Shown: in pieces, positions 7,041-14,498 of the stretch
Layout of the letters: each line of letters starts with the position of its first letter
Position numbering within the stretch: position 1 is the stretch's first letter
Position numbers and translations under genes: made by a program
Source of the DNA: an uncultured Clostridia bacterium
Lineage (GTDB): Bacteria; Bacillota; Clostridia; Christensenellales; Borkfalkiaceae
DNA: 19,813 nt
Assembly: GCA_947589585.1 (NCBI GenBank)
Contig: CANQCA010000013.1
Coordinates: 1-19,813, forward strand
Reading direction: 5' to 3'
The notes under the pieces: model-generated
Told to the model about the DNA's origin: nothing
The model's input: the letters and a program-made list of their open reading frames with translations, nothing else
Databases searched by the model: none

Positions 7041-8414
7041 TCACATGATATTTTTGACGCTGCGGGGGAAGAGGGTGACATCGCGGATGTTCTCGATGCC
7101 CGTGCAGTACATGACGAAGCGTTCGAAGCCGAGCCCGAAGCCGCCGTGCGGAACGGTGCCGAAGCGGCGCAGGTCGAGATACTGCTTATACGCGCTCTCA
7201 TCCATGCCTCTTTCGGACATGGCTGCCTGCAATTTCGTCAAATCCGCTTCCCTCTCGCTTCCGCCGATGATCTCGCCGATGCCGGGAACGAGCAGATCCG
7301 TCGCGGCGACCGTCTTCCCGTCGGCGTTCTGCTTCATGTAGAAGGACTTGATCTCCTTGGGATAATTCGTGACAAAGACGGGGCGCTTGAACACCTGCTC
7401 GGTGAGATACTTCTCGTGCTCGGACTGCAGATCGCTCCCCCAATGCACGGGGAAGGCAAAGCGGCTGTTCTCCTTCTCTAAAATGGAGATCGCCTCGGTG
7501 TAGGTGCAGACGGCGAAATCGGAATTTGCGACGTGGGTGAGCTTCTCGATGAGCCCCTTCTCGACAAAGCTATCGAAGAACTGCATCTCCTCGGGGCACT
7601 CCTCGAGCACTGCCTTCACGAGATATTTGAGCATATCCTCGGCGATCTCGATGACGTCGGGAAGCTCGGCAAAGGCGACCTCGGGCTCAACGTGCCAGAA
7701 CTCCGCGAGGTGGCGCGTCGTGTTGGAATTTTCCGCACGGAAGGAGGGACCGAAGGTGTAGATCTTCCCGAGCGCCGTCGCGGCGACCTCGCCTTCGAGC
7801 TGGCCCGAGACGGAGAGGCCCGCCTTCACCCCGAAGAAGTCGTTTTTGAAATACTCCTCCGCCGTCTTGTAGTTCGCATTCCAAGGCTGGGTGGTGACGC
7901 GGAACATTTCGCCCGCCCCCTCGCAGTCGCTCGCCGTGATGAGGGGCGCATTGATGTAGTAGTAGCCGTTCAGGTGGAAGTAGCGGTGAATGGCCTGTGC
8001 GGCGACGGAGCGCACGCGGAAAACGGCCTGAAAGGTATTCGTGCGGAGGCGAAGGTGCGGAATGGTGCGGAGAAAATCGAGCGTCGTGCGCTTCTTTTGG
8101 ATGGGATACTCCGCGGGGCATGCGCCGAGAAGGGCGATCTCCTTTGCATTGAGTTCGTTCCCCTCTCCCTTATACGCCTTGACGACCGTTCCCTTGACGG
8201 CGACGCTCGCGCCGAGCTTGGTCGCTTCCGCATCCACGGTGAGCGCATTCTTATCGATGACGACCTGCAATTTTTTGAAGCTCGACCCGTCGGAAAGCTC
8301 CAAAAAGGCGACCTGCGCCGAGTCGCGGAAGGTGCGCACCCAGCCGCAAACGACGACGTCGGTGCCTACCATGTCCGCATTCGTGAGTACATTTTTGATA
8401 TCTACGTGTTTCAT
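7041..8414 (-). CDS. asnS: Asparaginyl-tRNA synthetase
   Basis: A 457-residue class IIb aminoacyl-tRNA synthetase that charges tRNA-Asn. The N-terminal OB-fold anticodon-binding domain (~1-110) includes CGWVRTFRDS and FLELSDGSS. The catalytic domain carries motif 2 (FRAENSNTTRHLAEFWHVEP, the AsnRS form) and motif 3 (GFGLGFERFV near the C-terminus). Length is normal for bacterial AsnRS, and the AsnRS-type motif 2 separates it from AspRS. The start is preceded by GGAAGT about 7 bases upstream. No T-box leader is visible. The 338-base gap to proS holds a composite repeat, and no clear promoter was found in it, so asnS may be read from the proS promoter. Confidence 0.96.
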   Translation of the reverse strand: MKHVDIKNVLTNADMVGTDVVVCGWVRTFRDSAQVAFLELSDGSSFKKLQVVIDKNALTVDAEATKLGASVAVKGTVVKAYKGEGNELNAKEIALLGACPAEYPIQKKRTTLDFLRTIPHLRLRTNTFQAVFRVRSVAAQAIHRYFHLNGYYYINAPLITASDCEGAGEMFRVTTQPWNANYKTAEEYFKNDFFGVKAGLSVSGQLEGEVAATALGKIYTFGPSFRAENSNTTRHLAEFWHVEPEVAFAELPDVIEIAEDMLKYLVKAVLEECPEEMQFFDSFVEKGLIEKLTHVANSDFAVCTYTEAISILEKENSRFAFPVHWGSDLQSEHEKYLTEQVFKRPVFVTNYPKEIKSFYMKQNADGKTVAATDLLVPGIGEIIGGSEREADLTKLQAAMSERGMDESAYKQYLDLRRFGTVPHGGFGLGFERFVMYCTGIENIRDVTLFPRSVKNIM

Positions 8415-8454
8415 AGTTCTACTTCCGAAAGAAGAATTTGATTGTGGTTGTGAT

Positions 8455-8752
8455 ACGCCTTGGCGCCCCCTTGAGGGGGAGCTGTCCCCTTGCGGACTGA
8501 AGGGGGGTCTCTAATTTCTGCGCGAGCAGGGTTCCCCTGCGCTGCGCGCCCCCATTTGCTAAGCCACCGCACGCTTACTGTCTTTGAGAACAAAAGAGCA
8601 CAGCGGGCGATACGGCATAGAGATGTTGATATTTACCCCCTCACGAAATTTTGTTTTGCAAAGATGGGACTTCGTACTTCGGGATCCTTCGATCGCTTCG
8701 CTCCTCAGGATGACGCGATAATCCCCAAGCAAAACAAAATTTGTGAACTTTT
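8455..8752. repeat. Composite intergenic repeat, copy A
   Basis: Fills most of the 338-base proS-asnS gap. Parts: a G/C-rich block at 8459-8515 with internal inverted repeats (CCCCCTTGAGGGGG); a hairpin block (8519-8550, GCGCGAGCAGGG and its near-complement); a conserved stretch 8559-8605 (GCTAAGCCAC, GCACGCTTACTGT, TTTGAGAACAAAA); and an inverted-repeat pair, 8641-8659 and 8729-8746 (one base of difference), flanking a 'CAGGATGACGCGATAAT' dispersed word. The same parts in the same order recur at 13141-13528. It begins immediately behind the proS stop codon on the minus strand. Confidence 0.75.
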
Positions 8753-10183
8753 TTAATATGCTCGCGCGAAAAAGACCGTGTGCTTTGCTTTCTTGCCGCA
8801 GCAGACGCAGGTGGGAAGATCGTTCTTCTCGTCGAGGACGCGGGCGGTCGCCTGTGCAAATTCCTTGACCTTATCCTCGCAGGCGCGCTCGCCGCACCAG
8901 CCCGCACGCACAAAATTGCCGCCGTCTACGCCCGAAAGAAGTTCTTCGAGCGAGCTTGCATTCACGATGCGGCTCTGCATCCTCGTCTTCGCCCTTTCGT
9001 ACATGTTTTCGCATATATCGGAAAGAAGCGCTTTTACCGTCTCTTCCGCATTTTCGAGGGTAAAGCTATCCTGTTTTTCGAGGGTATCGCGGCGGAAGAC
9101 GGTCATCTTGCCCGCCTCGATATCGCGCGGGCCGAGCTCGATGCGCACGGGCACGCCCTTCATCTCCCACTCGTTGAACTTCCACCCGGGGGAATTGTCG
9201 CTATCGTCCACCTTTGCGCGGACGCCCGTCTTCTTCAAACGATCGGCAAGCGCATTGCACGCCTCCAAGACGCCCTCTTTCTTTTGGGCGATGGGCACGA
9301 TGACGACCTCGATGGGTGCGACAGGCGGCGGCAGGATGAGTCCCCGCGCATCGCCGTGCGTCATGATGAGGGCGCCGATGAGGCGGGTCGAGACGCCGTA
9401 GCTCATCGTGTAACCGTATTTGAGCGTTCCGTCCACCCCCGTGAACTGCACGCCGAACGCCTTGGCAAAATTCTGCCCCATGTAGTGGGTGGTGCCCGCC
9501 TGCAGGCTCTTTCCGTCGTGCATCATGGCTTCCATGCCGAAGGTGGCGACGGCGCCTGCGAACTTCTCCTTCTCCGTCTTGCGGCCGATGAGAACGGGCA
9601 TGCACAAGACATTCTTTGCAAACTCTTCGTAGAGGTGGAGCATGTTCAGCGTCTCCTGCTCCGCCTCCTCCCCCGTCGCATACACGCTGTGCCCTTCCTG
9701 CCACAGAAATTCGCTCGTGCGAAGGAAGGGGCGCGTCGTCTTCTCCCAGCGCATGACGTTGCACCACTGGTTCATGCGAAGGGGCAGATCGCGCCAGCTC
9801 TCCACCCATTTGCCCATCATATGCCCGATGATCGTCTCCGAAGTCGGACGGATGACGAGGGGCTCTTCGAGCTTTGCCCCGCCCGCATGGGTGACGACGG
9901 CGACCTCGGGTGCGAAGCCTTCGACATGCTCCGCCTCCTTCGTCATGAAGCTCATGGGGATGAGAAGGGGGAAGTAAGCGTTCTCCACGCCCGCCGCCTT
10001 GAAGCGTGCGTCCATCTCTTTCTGGATGTTTTCCCAGATGGCATAGCCGTAGGGGCGGATGACCATCGTCCCCTTCACGGGGCCGTAGTCCACGAGCTTT
10101 GTCTTGACGACGACGTCGGTATACCACTGCGGGAAGTCGGTCTCGATATCCGCGATCTGCGATACGAATTTCTCGTTTGCCAT
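8753..10183 (-). CDS. proS: Prolyl-tRNA synthetase, short archaeal/eukaryotic-like type
   Basis: A 476-residue class II synthetase charging tRNA-Pro. It lacks the INS editing insertion of the long bacterial type. The N-terminus is FPQWYTDVVVKTKLVDYGPV and motif 2 lies in RWEKTTRPFLRTSEFLWQEG. The GVSTRLIGALIMTHGD stretch covers motif 3. The anticodon-binding domain ends in a cysteine-containing C-terminal domain (GWCGERACE, CVCCGKKA) typical of type 3 ProRS, and the chain ends in FFARAY. The ATG at 10183 is preferred: it has CGGAG 6 bases upstream and matches the family N-terminus. An in-frame ATG at 10210 would add MNEVFTEIF and lies at the predicted transcription start. The gene is divergent from tkt. 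Confidence 0.95.
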   Translation of the reverse strand: MANEKFVSQIADIETDFPQWYTDVVVKTKLVDYGPVKGTMVIRPYGYAIWENIQKEMDARFKAAGVENAYFPLLIPMSFMTKEAEHVEGFAPEVAVVTHAGGAKLEEPLVIRPTSETIIGHMMGKWVESWRDLPLRMNQWCNVMRWEKTTRPFLRTSEFLWQEGHSVYATGEEAEQETLNMLHLYEEFAKNVLCMPVLIGRKTEKEKFAGAVATFGMEAMMHDGKSLQAGTTHYMGQNFAKAFGVQFTGVDGTLKYGYTMSYGVSTRLIGALIMTHGDARGLILPPPVAPIEVVIVPIAQKKEGVLEACNALADRLKKTGVRAKVDDSDNSPGWKFNEWEMKGVPVRIELGPRDIEAGKMTVFRRDTLEKQDSFTLENAEETVKALLSDICENMYERAKTRMQSRIVNASSLEELLSGVDGGNFVRAGWCGERACEDKVKEFAQATARVLDEKNDLPTCVCCGKKAKHTVFFARAY

Positions 10184-10207
10184 AAAAATCTCCGTAAAAA
10201 CTTCGTT

Positions 10208-10244
10208 CATGGTATATTATACCATGCGCATTTTCAAAAGTCCA
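10208..10244 (-). promoter_or_regulatory. proS promoter with a perfect 19-bp palindrome over the -10 box
   Basis: On the minus strand, TGGACT (10244-10239) and TATAAT (10221-10216) are separated by 17 bases. The -10 is embedded in CATGGTATATTATACCATG (10208-10226), a perfect 9+1+9 palindrome. Transcription should begin near 10209-10210, within the palindrome's distal arm. The position suits an operator for a dimeric repressor, though AT-rich self-complementarity could be incidental. Confidence 0.65.
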
Positions 10245-10350
10245 CAAATTTAACGCGGTGGAAGATAGCAAAACCCAAGAAATTGACGGGATTTTTTTCA
10301 AAAAGAAATGCACGAAAATGAGAAAAAAGCGTGCGTTTATACAAAAAGTG

Positions 10351-10359
10351 TGGTATAGT
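10351..10359 (+). promoter_or_regulatory. Extended -10 promoter of transketolase
   Basis: TGG-TATAGT (10351-10359) is an extended -10 box about 36 bases upstream of the tkt start. The predicted 5' leader is ~30 bases and contains AAGGGAG before the ATG. The -35 region (GTGCGT at 10331) is weak. Confidence 0.55.
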
Positions 10360-10395
10360 ATAGGCGCCGAAGAAAGCTCGGCAAGGGAGAACATT

Positions 10396-12381
10396 ATGAA
10401 ACAAGAAACCGTCAATGCGATCAGGTTCCTCGCCGTCGACGCCATCGAGAAAGCAAAGTCCGGCCATCCCGGGCTTCCTCTCGGCGCGGCGCCCATCGCC
10501 TATGCACTCTTTCAGGACTTTCTTAAATTCGACCCGAAGGCGCCCAAATGGGACGACAGGGATCGCTTTGTACTCTCCGCGGGGCACGGTTCCGCCCTCT
10601 TGTATGCACTTCTCCATCTCTATGGGTATGCCGTCTCGACGGACGATCTCAAGGCCTTCCGCACCTTCCGGAGCAAGACGCCGGGCCACCCCGAATACGG
10701 TATGACGGAAGGCGTCGAGACGACGACGGGCCCCTTGGGGCAAGGCATTGCCAATGCCGTCGGCATGGCGATGGCGGAGGCGCACCTTGCGGCGAAATTC
10801 AACCGCACGGGCTATCCCGTCGTCGACCACTACACCTACTGTTTGTGCGGCGACGGCTGCTTGGAGGAAGGCATCTCCTATGAGGCCTGTTCCTTTGCGG
10901 GAGCGCACAGGCTCGGAAAGCTCATTCTTCTCTACGACGACAACGAGATCACCATCGAGGGGAACACTTCCGTCACCTACCGCGACGACGTTGCCAAGCG
11001 CTTCGAGGCGCAGAATTGGCAGGTCATCAAGATCGATCTCGTTTCTAAACCGGATAACATTCTCCTCATCACCAATGCCATCCGGAGGGCACAGCGGGAA
11101 AAGAGCAAGCCTTCCATCATCATCTTCAAGACGCACATCGGCTACGGTTCGCCCTTCGAGAATACGCCGAAATGCCACGGTTCCCCCTTGGGCGAGAGCG
11201 GCGTCTCGGAGACGAGAGCAAAGCTCGGCTGGAAGTACCCCCCCTTCGAGATCCCCGAAGAGATCTACAGACATACCGCAAAAGCGGCGCGGCGGGGCGC
11301 CACACTCAGGCGTGACCGCGAGACCATGCTCTCGGAGTATGAGAAAAATTATCCCGACCTCGCGAGAGAATACCGCGAAGCGATGCAGGGCGCCCTGCCC
11401 GATCTCGGCCTCGAGGATCTTCTCACCTTCGAAAAGCCCCTTGCGACGCGGCAGACTTCCTCCATCGTTTTGAATAAGATCGCGGCGAAAATCCCCTCCC
11501 TTATGGGCGGCTCGGCAGATCTCGCCCCCTCCAATCTCACGGAGATGAAGGATACGGAAAGTGTGCACTACGGCGTCTTCTCCCCCGAAAATTACGCGGG
11601 AAGAAACGTCCACTTCGGCATCCGTGAACACGCCATGGCGGCCATTGCGAACGGTATGTGCGCGCACGGCGGCGTAAGGCCGTATGTGGCGACCTTCTTC
11701 ATCTTTTCGGATTATTGTAAACATGCGATGCGCCTTTCCGCGCTCATGGAGCTTCCCGTCATCTACGTCCTCACGCACGATTCCATCGGCGTCGGAGAAG
11801 ACGGCCCCACGCACGAGCCCGTCGAACAGCTTGCGGGGCTTCGCGCCGTCCCCGGGCTGAACGTCTTCCGCCCCGCCGACGGGAAAGAGACGGCCGCAGG
11901 CTGGATCTGTGCGCTCAGGAGCCGCGCTCCCACCGCCCTCGTTCTCTCCCGACAGGCGCTTCCCCAATATGAAAACAGCGGGCTCGAAGCGCTGCGCGGG
12001 GGATATATCCTCGAGGATTGCAAGGGAACGCCCGATGTTCTGCTCATTGCGAGCGGCTCGGAGGTGGAGCTGTGCATGAAGGCGAAAAAGATGCTCGAAG
12101 GAGAAGGCATCGGGGCGCGCGTTGTTTCCATGCCCTGCATGGAGCTTTTCGAGATGCAGCCCGAAGAATACAGGGAGGGCGTTATCCCCTCCGCCGTCAA
12201 GGCGCGGGTCTGCGTCGAAGCGGCTTCGCCCATGAGCTGGTATAAGTACGCGGGGGATAAGGGCGAGATCGTCGCCATGACGACATTCGGCGCGAGCGGT
12301 GCTGCCCCCGTCCTCTTCGAACATTTCGGCTTCACCCCCCAAAACGTTGCCGAGAAGGCCAAACTCAGCCTGAAAAAGTAA
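10396..12381 (+). CDS. tkt: Transketolase
   Basis: A 661-residue full-length transketolase, a thiamine-diphosphate enzyme of the non-oxidative pentose phosphate pathway that moves two-carbon ketol units between sugar phosphates. The N-terminal TPP domain shows GHPGLPLG (23-30, H24), SAGHGS (61-66), TGPLGQG (111-117) and the metal/TPP motif GDGCLEEG (152-159) followed by YDDNEITIEG. The pyrimidine-binding domain has the catalytic glutamate in FGIREHAM, and the C-terminal domain is complete. The frame is open to 10258, but AAGGGAG 6 bases before 10396 and the family N-terminus MKQETVNAIRFL fix the start. It is transcribed away from proS and looks monocistronic. Confidence 0.97.
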   Translation: MKQETVNAIRFLAVDAIEKAKSGHPGLPLGAAPIAYALFQDFLKFDPKAPKWDDRDRFVLSAGHGSALLYALLHLYGYAVSTDDLKAFRTFRSKTPGHPEYGMTEGVETTTGPLGQGIANAVGMAMAEAHLAAKFNRTGYPVVDHYTYCLCGDGCLEEGISYEACSFAGAHRLGKLILLYDDNEITIEGNTSVTYRDDVAKRFEAQNWQVIKIDLVSKPDNILLITNAIRRAQREKSKPSIIIFKTHIGYGSPFENTPKCHGSPLGESGVSETRAKLGWKYPPFEIPEEIYRHTAKAARRGATLRRDRETMLSEYEKNYPDLAREYREAMQGALPDLGLEDLLTFEKPLATRQTSSIVLNKIAAKIPSLMGGSADLAPSNLTEMKDTESVHYGVFSPENYAGRNVHFGIREHAMAAIANGMCAHGGVRPYVATFFIFSDYCKHAMRLSALMELPVIYVLTHDSIGVGEDGPTHEPVEQLAGLRAVPGLNVFRPADGKETAAGWICALRSRAPTALVLSRQALPQYENSGLEALRGGYILEDCKGTPDVLLIASGSEVELCMKAKKMLEGEGIGARVVSMPCMELFEMQPEEYREGVIPSAVKARVCVEAASPMSWYKYAGDKGEIVAMTTFGASGAAPVLFEHFGFTPQNVAEKAKLSLKK

Positions 12382-12478
12382 GCGCACAAAGCCTTGCCTC
12401 TTCTGATGGAAGGCGTCGCCTTCGGCGAAGGCTGCGGGGCAGGACACAGGGTAGTGGTCGAGCGTCATTCTGCCCAGT
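12382..12478. other. Gap after transketolase with a small hairpin
   Basis: No gene is seen. A short perfect hairpin GCCTTC-GGC-GAAGGC (12418-12432) follows the tkt stop by ~36 bases but has no T-tract, so it is not a convincing intrinsic terminator. From about 12463 the sequence enters the repeat island. Confidence 0.4.
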
Positions 12479-12756
12479 GCGAATGGCGGAAAGCGTCATT
12501 CTGAGCCGATAAATAAAAATGAAAACGCGGAAGCCCCTCTCCGAAGAATCTACGCATACGAAGTCCCCTTGCTGTCCCTGCCAAGGGGACGCTTCTTATC
12601 ACATCATGTTGCCCCGCGCGAATGGCGGAAAGCGTCATTCTGAGCCGATAAATAAAAATGAAAACGCGGAAGCCCCTCTCCGAAGAATCCACGCATACGA
12701 AGTCCCCTTGCTGTCTCTGCCAAGGGGACGCTTCTTATCACGTCATTCCGCCCAGC
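12479..12756. repeat. 139-bp tandem duplication
   Basis: Two consecutive 139-bp units (12479-12617 and 12618-12756) are nearly identical, with only a few substitutions (for example ATCTACGC against ATCCACGC, and TGTCCCTG against TGTCTCTG) and a more diverged end. Each contains the perfect inverted repeat GTCCCCTTG ... CAAGGGGAC with a 10-base loop. The boundary sequence (GCCCAGYGCGAA) appears once more after the second unit. Open frames across it are repeat artefacts. Confidence 0.85.
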
Positions 12757-13143
12757 GCGAAGCTTCTATTTATAGACTAAGCGCGGCACAAGCGCCTTAG
12801 CGCGAAGTAGCTGTGTCGAAGCATGACATTATTATTGCGGTCACCCTTCGGCGGCTACTTCGCGGTCGGTGACCGCTCGTGCCTACCTTGGATAATCAAT
12901 AGAAGCCGCGGTCGGGGCAGGGTGACGAATTTTAGAAGCCATCGGACTTCGTAGTTCGGGATGCTTCGGGGATAAGCCGCTACGGACTGCGTATGGCTTG
13001 GTCGGCTCAGCATGACGCGATTACCCCAATGCGCGGGGCAGCATGACGCGATTACCCATGGACTTCGTAGTTCGGGATGCTTCGAGGATGGGCTCGCGTG
13101 GACTGCGTATGGCTTGGTCGGCTCAGCATGACGCGATTACCCC
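12757..13143. repeat. Repeat island with a diverged 84-bp repeated pair
   Basis: No credible gene. Blocks 12944-13027 and 13060-13143 share the start (GGACTTCGTAGTTCGGGATG) and the last ~44 bases (GGACTGCGTATGGCTTGGTC and on), with a diverged middle. A third CAGCATGACGCGATTACCC lies between them (~13039). The block at 12876-12928 (CTCGTGCCTACCTTGGATAA and on) is repeated at 13437-13489. These are dispersed-repeat words also found at 1283-1360 and 8666-8720. Confidence 0.75.
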
Positions 13144-13528
13144 CTTGGCGCCCCCTTGAGAGGGAGGGCTTTCCCCTTTTAAGGGGGAGGCTCCGCGCCA
13201 GCGGTGGTGGGGGTTGGCTTCTTAAATTGCTGCGCGAGCAGGGTTCCCCTGCGCTGCGCGCCTCAATTAGCTAAGCCACTGCACGCTTACTGTTTTTGAG
13301 AACAAAAAAGCTCCGCGGGCGACGGAGCTGAGAGATGTTCAAAATTAACCCCTCACGAAATTTGGTTTTGCGATGTTTGGACTTCGTATTAGGGGATCCT
13401 CTCGCCGTCTTTGACGGCTACTTCGTCGCTGCGCTCCTCGTGCCTACCTTGGATAATCAATAGAAGCCGCGGTCGGGGCGGGATGACAGCGTGTACCCCT
13501 TCAAGCAAAACAAAATTTGTGAACTTTT
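13141..13528. repeat. Composite intergenic repeat, copy B
   Basis: Same order of parts as copy A at 8455-8752: a CCCCCTTGA-type block (13143-13200), the GCGCGAGCAGGG hairpin block (~13232-13262), GCTAAGCCAC...GAGAACAAAA (13270-13307), and the inverted-repeat pair TCACGAAATTTGGTTTTGC (13353-13371) / 13505-13522. A 33-base stretch of the hairpin block is identical in both copies. The filling between the inverted repeats differs and is longer here. It starts about 8 bases behind the stop of the minus-strand membrane-protein gene. Confidence 0.75.
13304..13329 (-). terminator. Intrinsic terminator of the ecf-truA operon
   Basis: On the minus strand AGCTCCG (13329-13323), a 7-base loop and CGGAGCT (13315-13309) are followed by T6 (complement of 13304-13309). 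It lies inside composite repeat copy B, about 207 bases past the last gene. The equivalent position in copy A has lost the pairing. Confidence 0.7.
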
Positions 13529-13535
13529 ACGCTTT

Positions 13536-14498
13536 TCAGAAGTCGCTGAACGGGTTATCGTCGGAAGGCGGCGGAGTATTCCCCGGGCCGTTTTGGCCGT
13601 TCGATGTTTTCCCGTCCCCTCCGAAGTCGGAGAAGGGTTCATCCTGCTGCGGGCTTTGAGGCTGTTGCCCATAGGGCTGATTTCCATAGGGAGGTTGGCC
13701 GTAGGGCGGCTGCCCATAGGGAGGTTGGCCGTAGGGGCCGTACTGCTGCTGACGGCGGGCATACTCCTCCATGCGGCGGCGCATATACGCATCGTAGTCG
13801 ACGGGGGTACGCTTGCGCAGCGAAAAGTATACGAACCCGCGCACGGGGAAGAGGATGCACAGCGCCGTAAGGCTCGCAAAGCCCCGCGGATAATACTGCT
13901 TGAAGAGCGCAACGAGCGTCACCCCGAGGAACACCATATAGACGAGAAGCGAGACATATCCGAGGATATTCGCCCAACCGAACCCGCTGTTGGCGTATGT
14001 GGCATAGTAGAGCCAACGGATCCCGATCGGCACGGAGGTTTCCGTCGGGCCGTAGCTCAGATATTCATAAGTGGGATCGTATGCGGAGGAGAGCCGCGTC
14101 TGCGTATAGTGGGGAATGAGCAAGACTTCGGCGACGAGTGCGAGGATGTTGAATGCTACATAGACGATCTCGGCGATCATTGCATAGAGGCCCGCGCGCT
14201 TCATCTTCTGTCCGAAGAAGCGTGCTTCCCCCGCGACATAGCCCGCATAGAAGGTGTTCGCAAAGGGAATGAAGGCGAGCCAAGGATACTTTTTGTCCTT
14301 CTTTTTCGCCATCCTGTAGAGCCCGATCCCCCCCAAGACAAGGCAGAGCGCAAAGAGCACGGCGCCCGCGATGAGCCCCGTGATGATGGAAAGGCGGGCG
14401 TTGCGCTTGGCAAGCTCGAGCGTATCCTCTTTGAGATACAGCCCTGCGATGAACGTGAAGACCCCCTGTGTGATCCCCATCCATTCGAAAAATTCCAT
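13536..14498 (-). CDS. Multi-pass membrane protein with a Pro/Tyr/Gly/Gln-rich tail
   Basis: 320 residues, family not named. The N-terminal two thirds have about five hydrophobic helices, including LSIITGLIAGAVLFALCLVL, a YPWLAFIPFANTFYAG segment characteristic of a group of Firmicutes integral membrane proteins, and GYVSLLVYMVFLGVTLVALF. A basic stretch (~236-250) leads to a low-complexity cytosolic-type tail (253-285) built on PYGQP repeats. The motif PFSDF then occurs twice (288-292 and as the last five residues, 316-320). The start abuts the truA stop (TAAATG), with GGGGAGG in the truA end as ribosome binding site. It is the last gene of the ecf-truA operon. Function is unknown. Confidence 0.75.
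   Translation of the reverse strand: MEFFEWMGITQGVFTFIAGLYLKEDTLELAKRNARLSIITGLIAGAVLFALCLVLGGIGLYRMAKKKDKKYPWLAFIPFANTFYAGYVAGEARFFGQKMKRAGLYAMIAEIVYVAFNILALVAEVLLIPHYTQTRLSSAYDPTYEYLSYGPTETSVPIGIRWLYYATYANSGFGWANILGYVSLLVYMVFLGVTLVALFKQYYPRGFASLTALCILFPVRGFVYFSLRKRTPVDYDAYMRRRMEEYARRQQQYGPYGQPPYGQPPYGQPPYGNQPYGQQPQSPQQDEPFSDFGGDGKTSNGQNGPGNTPPPSDDNPFSDF

Noticed and set aside
8415..8454. T-box riboswitch before asnS
   Set aside because: No T-box consensus or antiterminator pairing could be found by eye. The upstream stretch is repeat DNA.
8641..8913. Minus-strand open frame containing RHPEERSDR
   Set aside because: It overlaps the end of proS and translates a dispersed repeat, a well-known source of spurious gene calls.
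8780..10321. Long plus-strand open frame (513 codons) opposite proS
   Set aside because: A shadow of proS with low-complexity His/Arg/Ala-rich translation. It also runs through the proS promoter.
10234..12468. Very long minus-strand open frame (744 codons) opposite transketolase
   Set aside because: It is antisense to a complete, strongly conserved tkt, has no domain-like sequence, and is explained by high-GC codon bias leaving the opposite strand open.
12465..12800. Small open frames in both strands of the 139-bp repeat
   Set aside because: The translations merely repeat the duplicated DNA (FYLSAQND-type peptides). There is no ribosome binding site and no family resemblance.
12479..13143. 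Possible CRISPR array
   Set aside because: Repeat units are 139 bp and 84 bp with no short regular repeat/spacer alternation and no cas genes nearby.
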